Below are positions 15,655 to 23,797 of a stretch of DNA of 40,544 bases, piece by piece. Source of the stretch: an uncultured Verrucomicrobiota bacterium (GTDB lineage: Bacteria; Verrucomicrobiota; Kiritimatiellia; RFP12; UBA1067); the NCBI GenBank assembly GCA_946623785.1, contig CAMORM010000008.1, forward strand, positions 1 to 40,544. The letters run 5' to 3'. Both the position numbers and the translations under genes were made by a program. Below the pieces are notes generated by a model. It was not told the origin of the DNA. It ran no database searches and worked only from the letters and a program-made list of their open reading frames with translations. The first letter of the stretch is position 1, and the number at the start of each line of letters is the position of its first letter.

Positions 15655-15702
15655 CAACATCAAACTTTAAACTTTAAACTTTAAACATCAAACTTCAAAC
15701 CA
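15655..15702 (+). repeat. Period-7 AACT repeat immediately before the mlaF start
   Basis: Seven consecutive 7-base steps fill the mlaE-mlaF gap: CAACATC, AAACTTT three times (15662-15682), AAACATC, AAACTTC, then AAACCA and the ATG at 15703. There is no Shine-Dalgarno sequence. The tract is AT-rich in a GC-rich surrounding. A GC-richer counterpart with the same AACT core and period lies before the gene starting at 30938 on the minus strand. Confidence 0.9.
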
Positions 15703-16449
15703 ATGTCCACCCCCGCTCCAATCATCACAGTTTCCCACATGGACGCCGGATATCCCGGCGTGGTGATTCTGCAAGATGTCACTTTCGACGTCGCGAGGGG
15801 TGAGATATTCGCGCTGCTGGGTGGTTCGGGATGCGGGAAGTCTACTATCATGAAGCACCTAATCGCACTCAATCCGCCGCTTTCGGGCGAGGTGAACGTG
15901 GCGGGGCTCGAGATGCGGCCCGAGAACCACGAGGCGATATGGCGGAAGATCGGAGTGATGTACCAAAGCGGCGCTCTTTTCGGGTCGATGACCTGCGGCG
16001 AGAACGTGTGCCTTCCGCTTGAGGAGTTCACAAACATGAAGCGCCGCGAAAGGGCGGACAGGGCGATGGAGCTCCTGGGCGCCGTGGGGCTTTCTGACGC
16101 ATGGGGCAAGATGCCGTCGGAAATATCCGGAGGCATGCGGAAGCGCGTGGCGATCGCCAGGGCGATGGCCCTCGAGCCTGAGATAATCTTCCTGGACGAG
16201 CCTTCGGCGGGGCTTGATCCGGTGACTTCGAACGCGCTCGACGAGCTGATACTCAAGCTGCGCGCGGAGAAGGGCGTCACGTTCGTGATCGTGACGCACG
16301 AGTTGCCGTCGATATACAAGATAGTCGACCGTTGCGCGATGTTCGACCGGTCGCGAAGGGCGATGGTCGCCCTAGGAAAGCCGACGGAACTCAGGGACCT
16401 GTCGGCCGACCCGTTTGTGCGTGAGTTCTTCAACCGAGGAGGAAAGTGA
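15703..16449 (+). CDS. mlaF: MlaF-family ABC lipid transporter ATPase
   Basis: This 248-residue ATPase powers the MlaE permease. It has the Walker A GGSGCGKST at 40-48, Q-loop at MYQSGALFGSMT, ABC signature ISGGM followed by RKRVAIARA, and Walker B IIFLDEPSAGLDPVTSNALD. The switch His follows in FVIVTHEL. The SGALFGSMT segment after the Q-loop and the MRKRV signature are typical of the MlaF/Ttg2A group. The ATG follows the heptad repeat directly, without ribosome site, while the 3' end overlaps mlaD as TGATG behind GAGGAAAG. Confidence 0.93.
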   Translation: MSTPAPIITVSHMDAGYPGVVILQDVTFDVARGEIFALLGGSGCGKSTIMKHLIALNPPLSGEVNVAGLEMRPENHEAIWRKIGVMYQSGALFGSMTCGENVCLPLEEFTNMKRRERADRAMELLGAVGLSDAWGKMPSEISGGMRKRVAIARAMALEPEIIFLDEPSAGLDPVTSNALDELILKLRAEKGVTFVIVTHELPSIYKIVDRCAMFDRSRRAMVALGKPTELRDLSADPFVREFFNRGGK

Positions 16450-17225
16450 TGGCAGGATCGAACAAGGCAAACTACGCGCGGATAGGCTTCTTCATCGTGC
16501 TTACCACCACGCTCGCGGTGGGCGTACTCATGTTTCTCGGGGGAATCGGGAGCGGAAAGCACGAGTTCCTCTGCGAGACGTACTTTTCGTATCCCGTTTC
16601 CGGGCTGGAGGTCGGTTCCGCGGTGAACTTCCGCGGCGTGAAAGTGGGATCGGTGAAAAGGATATCGTTCATAGCGAACGAGTACGCGGACCATTCCGAG
16701 GCCGACGCGCAGAACATCTGGGTGCAGATCGCGCTCGACACGAGGCTTATGGGCGTCAGCTCGGAGGATTCGATCTACGTCAAGCTCGAGCGCATGATAG
16801 CCAAGGGGCTGCACGTAAAGGTGTCGGCGAGCGGCGTAACCGGGCTTTCCAAGCTCGAGGTCGACTATCCGCGCGGAAAGATAGAGGACAAGCCGATCAG
16901 CTGGCAGCCCCGGACTCTCTGCGTCCCTCCCGCGCCGTCCATCCTCCAGAGCGCATCCGACTCCGCCCAGCAGATCCTCGACCAGATCAACCACATGGAC
17001 CTGCTGAACTTCTGGACGAACGCAGTTGGGTGCCTCGCCTCCGCGAACGACCTGCTCGCCAACTCCGCATCGCTTGTCGGCGCGCAGCAGGGAGCGATCG
17101 GCGAGATAATATCGAATCTCAGGGATGCCTCGGTGAACCTGCGCGACTTCTCGCAGCAGATCCGGGACAACCCCGGCTCCATTCTCCGCAACCGCGAGCA
17201 GGAGCCGCTTCCGGAAACAAAGTAA
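16449..17225 (+). CDS. mlaD: MlaD-family MCE-domain substrate-binding protein
   Basis: MlaD is anchored in the inner membrane and forms the periplasmic MCE ring that passes lipids to and from MlaEF. The 258 residues start with a single membrane helix (about 10-32). The MCE domain follows (about 38-135), with the characteristic FSYPVSGLEVGSAVNFRGVKVGSVKRI and, later, GVTGLSKLEVDY. The last 110 residues are helical and polar, rich in Asn, Gln and Ser, and end in EQEPLPETK. The ATG at 16449 shares one base with the mlaF stop (TGATG). A GTG three bases earlier is also possible. This completes an E-F-D operon; no MlaC is visible. Confidence 0.92.
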   Translation: MAGSNKANYARIGFFIVLTTTLAVGVLMFLGGIGSGKHEFLCETYFSYPVSGLEVGSAVNFRGVKVGSVKRISFIANEYADHSEADAQNIWVQIALDTRLMGVSSEDSIYVKLERMIAKGLHVKVSASGVTGLSKLEVDYPRGKIEDKPISWQPRTLCVPPAPSILQSASDSAQQILDQINHMDLLNFWTNAVGCLASANDLLANSASLVGAQQGAIGEIISNLRDASVNLRDFSQQIRDNPGSILRNREQEPLPETK

Positions 17226-17238
17226 CGAAAAGGACGAA

Positions 17239-17964
17239 ATGGTAATTCTACCGGCTATAGACTTGAAGGGCGGCGTGTGCGTGAGGCTCCGCCAGGGCCG
17301 TGCCGACGACGTGACGACGTACAACAGCGACCCCGCGGCACAGGCGGCCGACTGGCGCGCGCAGGGCGGCGAGGAGCTGCACGTGGTGGATCTCGACGGC
17401 GCGTTTGCGGGGACCCCGAAGCACGCAGCCGTCATCGCGCAGATCATAGCGGCCTTCGGCGGCCCCGTTGAAGTCGGCGGCGGGCTTCGCACGCCAGAGG
17501 CTGTGAAAGCCGTTCTAGACGCCGGCGCGACCCGGGCGATTCTCGGCTCCGCCGCGCTCGAAGACCGCGACTTCCTCCGCGAGATGCTACGCCTGTACGG
17601 TCCGCGGATCGCGGTTGGAATAGACGCTCGCGACGGCCTCGTTCAGACGCGCGGATGGGTGGAGACGACCGCAGTCAAGGCCGTCGACTTCGCCGCAGAG
17701 TGCAACGCGCTCGGCGTCGCTTCGATAATCTACACCGACACCGCGACCGACGGAATGCTCGGCGGCCCGAACCTGAAGCAGATGGCCGCGATATGCGACG
17801 CCGCACCAGGGGTGGCGATAACGGCGTCAGGCGGTGTGTCGTCGCCAAGGGACGTCGCCAACCTGCGCGCGCTCGGCAAGGCGAACCTCCGTGCCGCAAT
17901 CGTGGGTAAGGCGCTTTACGACGGAAGGACGACACTGGGGGAGATGAACGATGCTGCACGCTGA
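17239..17964 (+). CDS. hisA: Phosphoribosylformimino-5-aminoimidazole carboxamide ribotide isomerase
   Basis: HisA catalyses the Amadori rearrangement of ProFAR to PRFAR in histidine synthesis. The 241-residue (beta/alpha)8 barrel has the general base Asp8 in LPAIDLKGG and the acid Asp167 in IYTDTATDGML, both half-barrel phosphate sites (VGGGLRT and TASGGVSS), and family length. It is not in a his operon; the gene follows mlaD by 13 bp and its end overlaps the M16 peptidase gene by 14 bp, so it is probably transcribed with the envelope genes. Ribosome site AAAAGGACG. Confidence 0.95.
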   Translation: MVILPAIDLKGGVCVRLRQGRADDVTTYNSDPAAQAADWRAQGGEELHVVDLDGAFAGTPKHAAVIAQIIAAFGGPVEVGGGLRTPEAVKAVLDAGATRAILGSAALEDRDFLREMLRLYGPRIAVGIDARDGLVQTRGWVETTAVKAVDFAAECNALGVASIIYTDTATDGMLGGPNLKQMAAICDAAPGVAITASGGVSSPRDVANLRALGKANLRAAIVGKALYDGRTTLGEMNDAAR

Positions 17965-19186
17965 ACTCGAAAGGCTGCCCAACGGAATCAGGCTTGTCAC
18001 GATTCCGGACGAAAACGCGGAATCCGTTACGTTCGCCGTAAGCGTGGCCTCGGGCTCTCGCTACGAGAAGCCGCGCTTCGCAGGAGTGTCGCACTTCATC
18101 GAGCACATGCTCTTCAAGGGCACGGAGAGGCGCACTGCGCGCGACATCAACCGCGCCGTCGAATGCCGCGGCGGTTCGTTCAACGCCTTCACGGGCGAAG
18201 AGAACACGATGTTCTTCGCGAAGCTTCCGTGCGAGTTCCTGCCTGTTGCCGTCGACGTGATATGCGACATGTACGCCAACTCCACATTCCCCGACAGGGA
18301 GTTCGAGCGCGAGCGCAGCGTGGTGCTGCAGGAACTCAAGATGTACGCGGACGACCCCAGTTCCGTTGCAGGCGAGAATCTCGGGCTCTGCCTCTTCCAT
18401 GGGAATGCGCTCGGACAGCCAATAGGCGGCAACGAGAAGGCGCTCTCGGCGCTCAAGGCGGAAGACCTTCGCGCGTACTGGAAGCGCGCGTACGTGCCTT
18501 CTGCGACGGTTGTGGCGGTCACCGGCAAGTTCGATCCCGGCGATGTCAGCGCGCTTCTATCCGAGACGCTCGGCAAGATGAAGAAGGGGCGCCCGATCAA
18601 GTACGAGAAGTACAACCTCAAGACGCCCGTCCAGAAGTCCATCTGCGCGGAACGGGACGTCCAGCAGACGCAGGTAGCCATGGGCTGGCGGCTGCCGTTC
18701 GGAATCGGCGACAAACGCCGTTTCTCGCTCACGGTCCTGAACGCCGTACTCGGCAGCGGAATGAGTTCCCGACTGTTCGAGACTGTCCGCGAGAAGCGCG
18801 GCCTCAGCTACGACATCAGGTCTTCCATGCAGCTGTTTGCCGAAACCGGCGGACTCGGCGTGAGCGGCGGGGTTGAGCCGAACCGGGCCGACGAGATGAT
18901 CGACGTTGTCCTGCGCGAAGTGGAAAAGCTCAAGACGAAGAAGATAGGCCCCGCTGAGCTGCGGCGAGTGAAGGACTATGTGAACGGAAACTTCAGGCTC
19001 GCGTTCGAGACTCCGATGACCCGCATCATGTACTACTCCGGATGCGTGTTCCTGAAGGACAAGGTGATGAACCCGGAACTATCCCTCAAGCGCATAGAAG
19101 AGGTCACGTCCGACGACATCATCGAGCTGGCCAACACATGCTTTGTCCCGAAGCGGATGGCCATATCGCGAGTGGTCCCCAAGTGA
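17951..19186 (+). CDS. M16-family zinc peptidase
   Basis: This 411-residue protein belongs to the pitrilysin/processing-peptidase family. The inverted zinc motif HFIEH is at 48-52, and the distal Glu ligand lies in the ERERSVVLQEL region about 75 residues later. The C-terminal half has the expected second domain with RLFETVREKRGLSY, the Arg/Tyr substrate-binding motif of active M16B enzymes. The motifs suggest an intact, active peptidase. No signal peptide is seen, so a cytoplasmic role in peptide degradation or processing is likely. The start at 17951 overlaps hisA and begins MLHAELERLPNGIRL, the normal N-terminus of the family. The stop overlaps the next start as GTGA. Confidence 0.93.
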   Translation: MLHAELERLPNGIRLVTIPDENAESVTFAVSVASGSRYEKPRFAGVSHFIEHMLFKGTERRTARDINRAVECRGGSFNAFTGEENTMFFAKLPCEFLPVAVDVICDMYANSTFPDREFERERSVVLQELKMYADDPSSVAGENLGLCLFHGNALGQPIGGNEKALSALKAEDLRAYWKRAYVPSATVVAVTGKFDPGDVSALLSETLGKMKKGRPIKYEKYNLKTPVQKSICAERDVQQTQVAMGWRLPFGIGDKRRFSLTVLNAVLGSGMSSRLFETVREKRGLSYDIRSSMQLFAETGGLGVSGGVEPNRADEMIDVVLREVEKLKTKKIGPAELRRVKDYVNGNFRLAFETPMTRIMYYSGCVFLKDKVMNPELSLKRIEEVTSDDIIELANTCFVPKRMAISRVVPK

Positions 19187-19911
19187 ACAGGATACTCTTC
19201 GAGCCTGGCGAGATCGGACCGGACGGACGCGTGGCTTTTGGCGGCGTCAGGGCGGCGCATGTCGCCGAAGTGCTGCACGGGGAGCCGGGGCAGACGATCA
19301 AGACCGGGGTCATAGGCGGGCCGGTCGGCGTGTCGACGATTGAGCAGATGGAAGGCGCCGGCGAGTCGCTTTGCATTACGGCGGCTACCTCCCACGACAC
19401 GCCCCCGCTAATGCCGTGGTGCGACATGATTCTCGCAATGCCGCGCCCGCGTGTCTTCAAGCGCCTGTTGCCACAGCTTGCCGCAATGGGAGTTGGTCGT
19501 CTTGTGCTGGTTGGCGCCGAAAAGGTCGAGAAGTGCTACTGGAGCGCAGGCTGCCTGGACGAGTCTGAATACCGTCCGCTTCTCGTCGAGGGCCTTATGC
19601 AGGCAGGAACGTCAATATTGCCTGAGCTGCGGGTCGAGAAGAACTTCCGCCGCTACATGGAGACGGCCTTTGACGATGAATTCTCCGGAGTGCAGGAGCG
19701 GTATCTTGCGCACCCCGACGCTTCCGCTTCCGCACCGCCGCATGTGCGTGGCGGAGCGCGCAGGCTCGTCGCGGTTGGCCCGGAAGGGGGCTGGACCGAT
19801 ACTGAACTGTCGCTCTTGGAATCTCTTGGGTTTAGACGCCTTTCCATGGGGCCGCGCATCCTCAAGACCGAGACGGCAGCCGTTGCACTGCTCGCAATCC
19901 TCGCGATTTAG
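19183..19911 (+). CDS. rsmE: 16S rRNA (uracil1498-N3)-methyltransferase
   Basis: RsmE is a SPOUT methyltransferase that methylates N3 of U1498 in the 30S decoding centre. The 242-residue protein has the N-terminal PUA-like part (NRILFE, then RAAHVAEVLHGEPGQ), the helix KRLLPQLAAMGVGRLVLV, and the trefoil-knot motifs VAVGPEGGWTDTE and RRLSMGPRILKTETA at the C-terminus. Both knot motifs are intact. The start is GTG at 19183, overlapping the peptidase stop (GTGA) and giving the usual N-terminus MNRILFEPG. A GTTGAA/TTCAAC dyad lies 40 bases downstream (19953-19976); it lacks a T-run and I do not call it a terminator. Confidence 0.93.
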   Translation: MNRILFEPGEIGPDGRVAFGGVRAAHVAEVLHGEPGQTIKTGVIGGPVGVSTIEQMEGAGESLCITAATSHDTPPLMPWCDMILAMPRPRVFKRLLPQLAAMGVGRLVLVGAEKVEKCYWSAGCLDESEYRPLLVEGLMQAGTSILPELRVEKNFRRYMETAFDDEFSGVQERYLAHPDASASAPPHVRGGARRLVAVGPEGGWTDTELSLLESLGFRRLSMGPRILKTETAAVALLAILAI

Positions 19912-19984
19912 TCCCTGCTGGCACGCCGAATTCGCGATGACGACTGTCCCTAGTTGAATTTGAACGCTTTTTCAACACTTGTGC

Positions 19985-20013
19985 TTGCATACACCCAACT
20001 GAAATGATATACT
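19985..20013 (+). promoter_or_regulatory. Promoter of the rpmH-rnpA-yidD-yidC operon
   Basis: TTGCAT (19985-19990), a 17-base spacer and TATACT (20008-20013) make a good sigma-70-type promoter. The predicted leader is about 30 bases long and carries a strong AAGGAAGG ribosome site (20031-20038), unlike the leaderless promoters elsewhere in the window. Confidence 0.82.
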
Positions 20014-20049
20014 ATTTGCACTTTTTGACAAAGGAAGGAAGAAACAACA

Positions 20050-20187
20050 ATGAAGATGACTTGGCAGCCCTCTAAGATCAAGAGGAAGAGGAAAATCGGA
20101 TTCCGCGCTCGCATGGCCACGAAGGGCGGTCGCAAGGTTCTCGCCAACCGCCGCGCCGAAGGCCGCAAGCGCCTGACTCAGGTTTAA
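20050..20187 (+). CDS. rpmH: 50S ribosomal protein L34
   Basis: This 45-residue basic protein begins [18 protein letters not shown] and ends [12 protein letters not shown], with the universal L34 signature [22 protein letters not shown]. The family is normally 44-50 residues, so it is complete. It starts the conserved rpmH-rnpA-yidD-yidC operon, often near the replication origin and dnaA. It has its own promoter and a strong ribosome site, and the rnpA start follows after 9 bp. Confidence 0.97.
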   Translation: MKMTWQPSKIKRKRKIGFRARMATKGGRKVLANRRAEGRKRLTQV

Positions 20188-20196
20188 GGCACTGCA

Positions 20197-20532
20197 ATGT
20201 CCACGCGTCTGCCCGGCTCGAAGTACAAACGCGTCTTCGACCGGGGGCGTGCCGTTCGCGGCCGTCTGTTCAGCGCGTGGGTTCTGCGTTCCGCAGACGC
20301 CGGCCGTATGGCTGGCGTCATTGTTTCCAAAAAAAGCTTTCACGACGCAGTCGACCGCAATCGAGCGAAGCGAATCCTGCGCGAGGGGTTCAGGCTTGCG
20401 TCGCCGGATCTTCCGGCGGATTGCGAATGGATTCTGGCAGGAAGGTCGTCATTGGCCGGAAAGCGGAGCGGCGATGTACGCGCAGAGCTGCTGAAAATTG
20501 CAGGACGGCTCGAGCCGCATGGTGGCGAGTGA
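20197..20532 (+). CDS. rnpA: Ribonuclease P protein component
   Basis: RnpA binds the catalytic RNA of RNase P and helps it remove 5' leaders from pre-tRNA. The 111-residue protein has the N-terminal FDRGRAVRGRLFSAWVL strand region and the conserved RNA-binding motif AVDRNRAKRILREGFR (RNRxKR box). Length is normal. It lies between rpmH and yidD, as in most bacteria. The start ATG at 20197 has no strong ribosome site and may depend on coupling to rpmH. Confidence 0.94.
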   Translation: MSTRLPGSKYKRVFDRGRAVRGRLFSAWVLRSADAGRMAGVIVSKKSFHDAVDRNRAKRILREGFRLASPDLPADCEWILAGRSSLAGKRSGDVRAELLKIAGRLEPHGGE

Positions 20533-20556
20533 ATCTGTCAGGACGAGCAGGGTTCT

Positions 20557-20853
20557 ATGGCGAAGATCGTGAGCGGCGCCATGGTGTTGGCGGTAAGGGC
20601 CTATCAGGTGGTTCTTTCACCGCTGTTCACCGGATGCTGCAGGTTCGAGCCGAGTTGCTCGAACTACTCGATAGAGGCGCTCAGGAGGCATGGTGCGGCG
20701 AGAGGTTTTCTCCTCACGTGCGCTAGGCTGCTGAGGTGCCGTCCCTTCGGCCCGCACGGGTTCGATCCGGTGCCGGAGAAGGGGAAGTGGAGAGAAGGGC
20801 TTTGGCTTCGCAGGAGGAAGAGCGCGCACGGCGGTTCCGAAAGCGTGGCATGA
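20557..20853 (+). CDS. yidD: Membrane protein insertion efficiency factor
   Basis: YidD is a small membrane-associated protein that assists YidC-dependent insertion. The 98 residues hold the conserved core YQVVLSPLFTGCCRFEPSCSNYSIEALRRHG, then LLRCRPFGPHGFDPVP, including the Cys residues typical of the family. The N-terminal amphipathic helix (about 1-20) suits membrane association. Its position between rnpA and yidC is standard. Confidence 0.95.
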   Translation: MAKIVSGAMVLAVRAYQVVLSPLFTGCCRFEPSCSNYSIEALRRHGAARGFLLTCARLLRCRPFGPHGFDPVPEKGKWREGLWLRRRKSAHGGSESVA

Positions 20854-20869
20854 GAGGGAGAGTAAAGAG

Positions 20870-22654
20870 ATGAACAAGACCGAGAAACTGATCTGCGTCC
20901 TGCTGGGGCTTTTCCTCTGCTGGTGGGTGTGGCATTCGATCTCAACGCAGAAGAAGGAAGCAGAGGCGTACGCAAAACACCAGGTCGCCGCGCAGGCAGC
21001 CGCCAAGGCGGCCGCCGCGAAGAAAGCGGCAGATGCCGCGGCGAAGCCGGCTGCCGTAGCGGCAAAGGCAGAGACAGCGCCCGCTCCAGCGGCCCCTAAC
21101 GTGCCAGAGGCGTTTGTCGTGCTCTCGAACGCACAGGAAACCGTAACGCTCTCCACGTGGGGCGCAGTCGTCAAGAAGATCACGCTCAGCGACTACAGGC
21201 AGTTTCCCGGCAAGGCGGACAACGACAATCCGGAGACGGTCCTTGACTTCTCGGACAATCCTATGATGGCGCTTTCCGGCGTAGAGGGGATTCCCGCAAA
21301 TGCCCCATACGAAATAAAGGAGCGCACGGAGAACTCCGTGACGTTCGCAAATGCCTCGGTCACGCGCAAGGTCACGCTGCTGCCGGACTACACAATCGAG
21401 CTCGTGGAGGAGTTCGCCGCTCCGAAGGCGGCGGCGAACCATGTCTCGCTCGGCGTGATGCAGCTTGGCGCGTCGAAGAACGACGTCCTTTCCATAGACT
21501 CGATGCCTGCCGATCCGGCCGCAAAGGGCAAGGCCGTACACTATTCGGACGACGACAGAATCAAGGCTTTTCTCCGCGGTACGGCTTCAGGCGGATTTGG
21601 CTGCGGAGGTCCGGCGAATGCGGAAGGGCAGCCCGTAGTGCGAAACATCGACTTGGCTTCTCCAAGCAAGTGGATTGCGGTGAAGAACCGCTTCTTCGTT
21701 ACGTCGCTTTGCGAATGCGACCAGGCGAACGAAGGGTTTGCCGTGAAGATCCGCCGCGATCCCAAGGCCGCCACGTATGCGCTGAAATCCGTTTCGGCGG
21801 ACGCGCGGTTCGGCGAACTTCCGGCGAAGCGGACGATGTCGTTCTACGCAGGTCCCAAGAAGCAGGAGCTTCTCTGGAACCGCGGCATGAAGGACGTGAT
21901 GGAGTTCGGCATGTGGCGCTGGCTCTGCTATCCGCTCGTGTCGGTCCTGAACTTCTTCCACGGCATCATCCCCAACTACGGCATCGCGATCATCCTGCTC
22001 ACGATACTTGTGCGCATCCTTTTCTGGCCACTCACCCACAAGTCGACTGTCGGCATGCGCAAGATGCAGGAGATTCAGCCGCTGATGAAGGAGATACAGG
22101 CCAAGTTCAAGGACAACCCGCAGCGGCTGCAGCAGGAGACTTGGGCGCTCTACAAGGAACACAAGGTAAACCCGATGTCGAGCTGTCTGCCGATGCTGAT
22201 CCAGATCCCCGTGTTCATCGCGCTCTTCAACGTGCTGCGCTCCGCGGTGGAACTCCGCTACGCGCCGTTCCTCTGGATATCCGACCTGTCCGAGCCAGAG
22301 CGACTTTTCGCAAGCTGGTTCCCGTTCGGCGGACTCAACATACTGCCGCTCCTGATGGCTCTCACGACAGGGCTGCAGAGCGCTTTCTCGCCCTCTCAGG
22401 GCGATCCGAAGCAGCAGCGCATGATGACAGTATTCATGCCGCTGATGATGCTTTTCATGTTCTACTCCTTCCCGTCCGCGCTTTCGCTCTACTGGTTCGT
22501 GTCGAACCTGATCTCGGTTGCGCAGATGTGGTGGATTCGCAAAAGGTACGGCGCTCCTGCCGCGTCCGTCGCGAACGGAGGCGTGGAAGTCGTCGATGTG
22601 CCGCAGACGCGGCAGATGAGAAGGCGCCAGGAGCGGGAATCGTCAGGTTCCTGA
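20870..22654 (+). CDS. yidC: Membrane protein insertase YidC
   Basis: YidC inserts and folds inner-membrane proteins with or without SecYEG. The 594-residue protein has the Gram-negative layout: N-terminal helix (about 4-22), Ala/Lys-rich linker, large periplasmic beta domain (about 75-330), then the conserved insertase helices beginning [40 protein letters not shown]. The cytoplasmic coiled-coil loop [28 protein letters not shown] and the later [23 protein letters not shown] are textbook YidC. The C-terminal tail is basic ([10 protein letters not shown]), as expected for ribosome binding. It closes the rpmH operon. Confidence 0.97.
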   Translation: MNKTEKLICVLLGLFLCWWVWHSISTQKKEAEAYAKHQVAAQAAAKAAAAKKAADAAAKPAAVAAKAETAPAPAAPNVPEAFVVLSNAQETVTLSTWGAVVKKITLSDYRQFPGKADNDNPETVLDFSDNPMMALSGVEGIPANAPYEIKERTENSVTFANASVTRKVTLLPDYTIELVEEFAAPKAAANHVSLGVMQLGASKNDVLSIDSMPADPAAKGKAVHYSDDDRIKAFLRGTASGGFGCGGPANAEGQPVVRNIDLASPSKWIAVKNRFFVTSLCECDQANEGFAVKIRRDPKAATYALKSVSADARFGELPAKRTMSFYAGPKKQELLWNRGMKDVMEFGMWRWLCYPLVSVLNFFHGIIPNYGIAIILLTILVRILFWPLTHKSTVGMRKMQEIQPLMKEIQAKFKDNPQRLQQETWALYKEHKVNPMSSCLPMLIQIPVFIALFNVLRSAVELRYAPFLWISDLSEPERLFASWFPFGGLNILPLLMALTTGLQSAFSPSQGDPKQQRMMTVFMPLMMLFMFYSFPSALSLYWFVSNLISVAQMWWIRKRYGAPAASVANGGVEVVDVPQTRQMRRRQERESSGS

Positions 22655-22682
22655 GGCAGGCAAACGCAGTCTGGAGGAAACT

Positions 22683-22889
22683 ATGCCCAAACCAGTGTTT
22701 GAAGTCGATTCGTGCAAGGGATGCGGAAGGTGTGTGAGCGCCTGCCCGAGGAAGTGCCTTGAGATGAAGTCCGAGCTCAACTCGGCCGGAATCAAGCCCG
22801 CGGGCTACAAGGGCGAGGGATGCGTTGGATGCGGCATCTGCTTCTACAACTGCCCGGAGCCCTACGCGATCCGAGTCGAGAAGGACTGA
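22683..22889 (+). CDS. 2[4Fe-4S] ferredoxin, KorD-like
   Basis: This 68-residue protein carries two complete cluster motifs, [12 protein letters not shown] and [12 protein letters not shown]. The spacing and the [13 protein letters not shown] segment are like the delta subunit of 2-oxoacid:ferredoxin oxidoreductases (KorD/VorD). The alpha, beta and gamma subunits that normally accompany it are not next to it here; instead a thioesterase and ruvC follow. It could be a free ferredoxin or a subunit separated from its partners. Ribosome site GGAGG at 22672-22676. The following gene begins 15 bp later. Confidence 0.85.
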   Translation: MPKPVFEVDSCKGCGRCVSACPRKCLEMKSELNSAGIKPAGYKGEGCVGCGICFYNCPEPYAIRVEKD

Positions 22890-22904
22890 CAGGAGCTCCG
22901 CGCC

Positions 22905-23309
22905 ATGGACAGGATCGTGATGGAATACCGCGTCCCGTACGCAGACACCGACCAGATGGGGGTCGTCTACTACGGCAATTACCTCACGCTCTTCGAGCGC
23001 TCGCGCAACGAACTCATGCGATCCTGCGGATACACGTACAAGAAGTGCGAGGAGGAAGGGTGGATGCTTCCCGTGATACACGCCGAGGTGAACTACCACT
23101 CTCCTGCGCACTACGACGACCTTCTCGAGGTCACGGCCTATGTGCAGGCCCAGAAGGGAGTGCGACTCGAAATTGCCTGCGAAGTGCGCAGGAAGGGCGA
23201 GGAAAGGGTTCTTGTAGACGGCTTCACGCGCCACTGCTTCGTCTCCACGAAGACTTTCCGCCCGGTCCCGCCGCCTGATGCGTTCCTCGTTGCGACGGGG
23301 GCGAAATGA
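22905..23309 (+). CDS. ybgC: Acyl-CoA thioesterase, YbgC/4HBT family
   Basis: The single hotdog domain (134 residues) has the active-site segment YADTDQMGVVYYGNYLTLFERSRNE with the catalytic Asp16, diagnostic of YbgC/4-hydroxybenzoyl-CoA thioesterases. The further conserved parts HAEVNYHSPAHYDDLLEV and FVSTKTFRPVPPP are also present. These enzymes hydrolyse acyl-CoA or acyl-ACP thioesters; in many bacteria ybgC is with the tol-pal genes, which are not seen here. The stop overlaps the ruvC start as ATGA. Confidence 0.9.
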   Translation: MDRIVMEYRVPYADTDQMGVVYYGNYLTLFERSRNELMRSCGYTYKKCEEEGWMLPVIHAEVNYHSPAHYDDLLEVTAYVQAQKGVRLEIACEVRRKGEERVLVDGFTRHCFVSTKTFRPVPPPDAFLVATGAK

Positions 23310-23797
23310 CGATTCTCGGCATAGACACCTCGCTCCGGTCAAGCGGCTACGGCGTCTTGTCCGTCGAAGGGTCGAGAATGCGCTCCCTTGGACACGGCAC
23401 GATCAAGAACGCCCCGAAGGTCCCGCTGTCCGAATGCATAAAGCACATCTACACCTCCGTTGAGGAGCTTATTGCGCGGCACAGTCCCGACGTCCTTTCG
23501 ATTGAGGGCGTGATCTACGGCAAGAACGCCGGCACCATGCTGATCCTCGGGGAAGCGCGCGGCGCAGTCATTGCCGCGGCCGCCAAGGCCGGGAAGCCGA
23601 TCTACGAATACGAGCCAAGGCGCGTCAAGATGGCGGTGTGCGGGAACGGCATGGCGGAGAAGATGCAGATACAGCGCATGGTGCGCACGCTTCTCGCGCT
23701 GGAGGAGCTTCCGCAGAACGACGCCGCCGATGCGCTCGCGCTTGCCATAACGCATGCACACTCGAACTCAATCCTCAACGCAAGAGAGCCGATATGA
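23306..23797 (+). CDS. ruvC: Crossover junction endodeoxyribonuclease RuvC
   Basis: RuvC resolves Holliday junctions with RuvAB. The 163 residues have the four acidic catalytic positions: Asp7 (ILGIDTS), Glu67 (SIEGVIYGKNAGTML), and Asp139/Asp142 (NDAADALALAITHAH). Length and motif order are normal. No ruvA or ruvB lies beside it. It overlaps the thioesterase gene upstream (ATGA) and deoC downstream (ATGA), so it is in the middle of a tightly coupled operon. Confidence 0.95.
   Translation: MTILGIDTSLRSSGYGVLSVEGSRMRSLGHGTIKNAPKVPLSECIKHIYTSVEELIARHSPDVLSIEGVIYGKNAGTMLILGEARGAVIAAAAKAGKPIYEYEPRRVKMAVCGNGMAEKMQIQRMVRTLLALEELPQNDAADALALAITHAHSNSILNAREPI

Noticed and set aside
19953-19976. GTTGAA/TTCAAC dyad as terminator of rsmE or as a DnaA-box region
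   Set aside because: The stem is short and AT-rich with no T-run, and the bases do not match a DnaA box well enough; only the rpmH-operon context hints at an origin.
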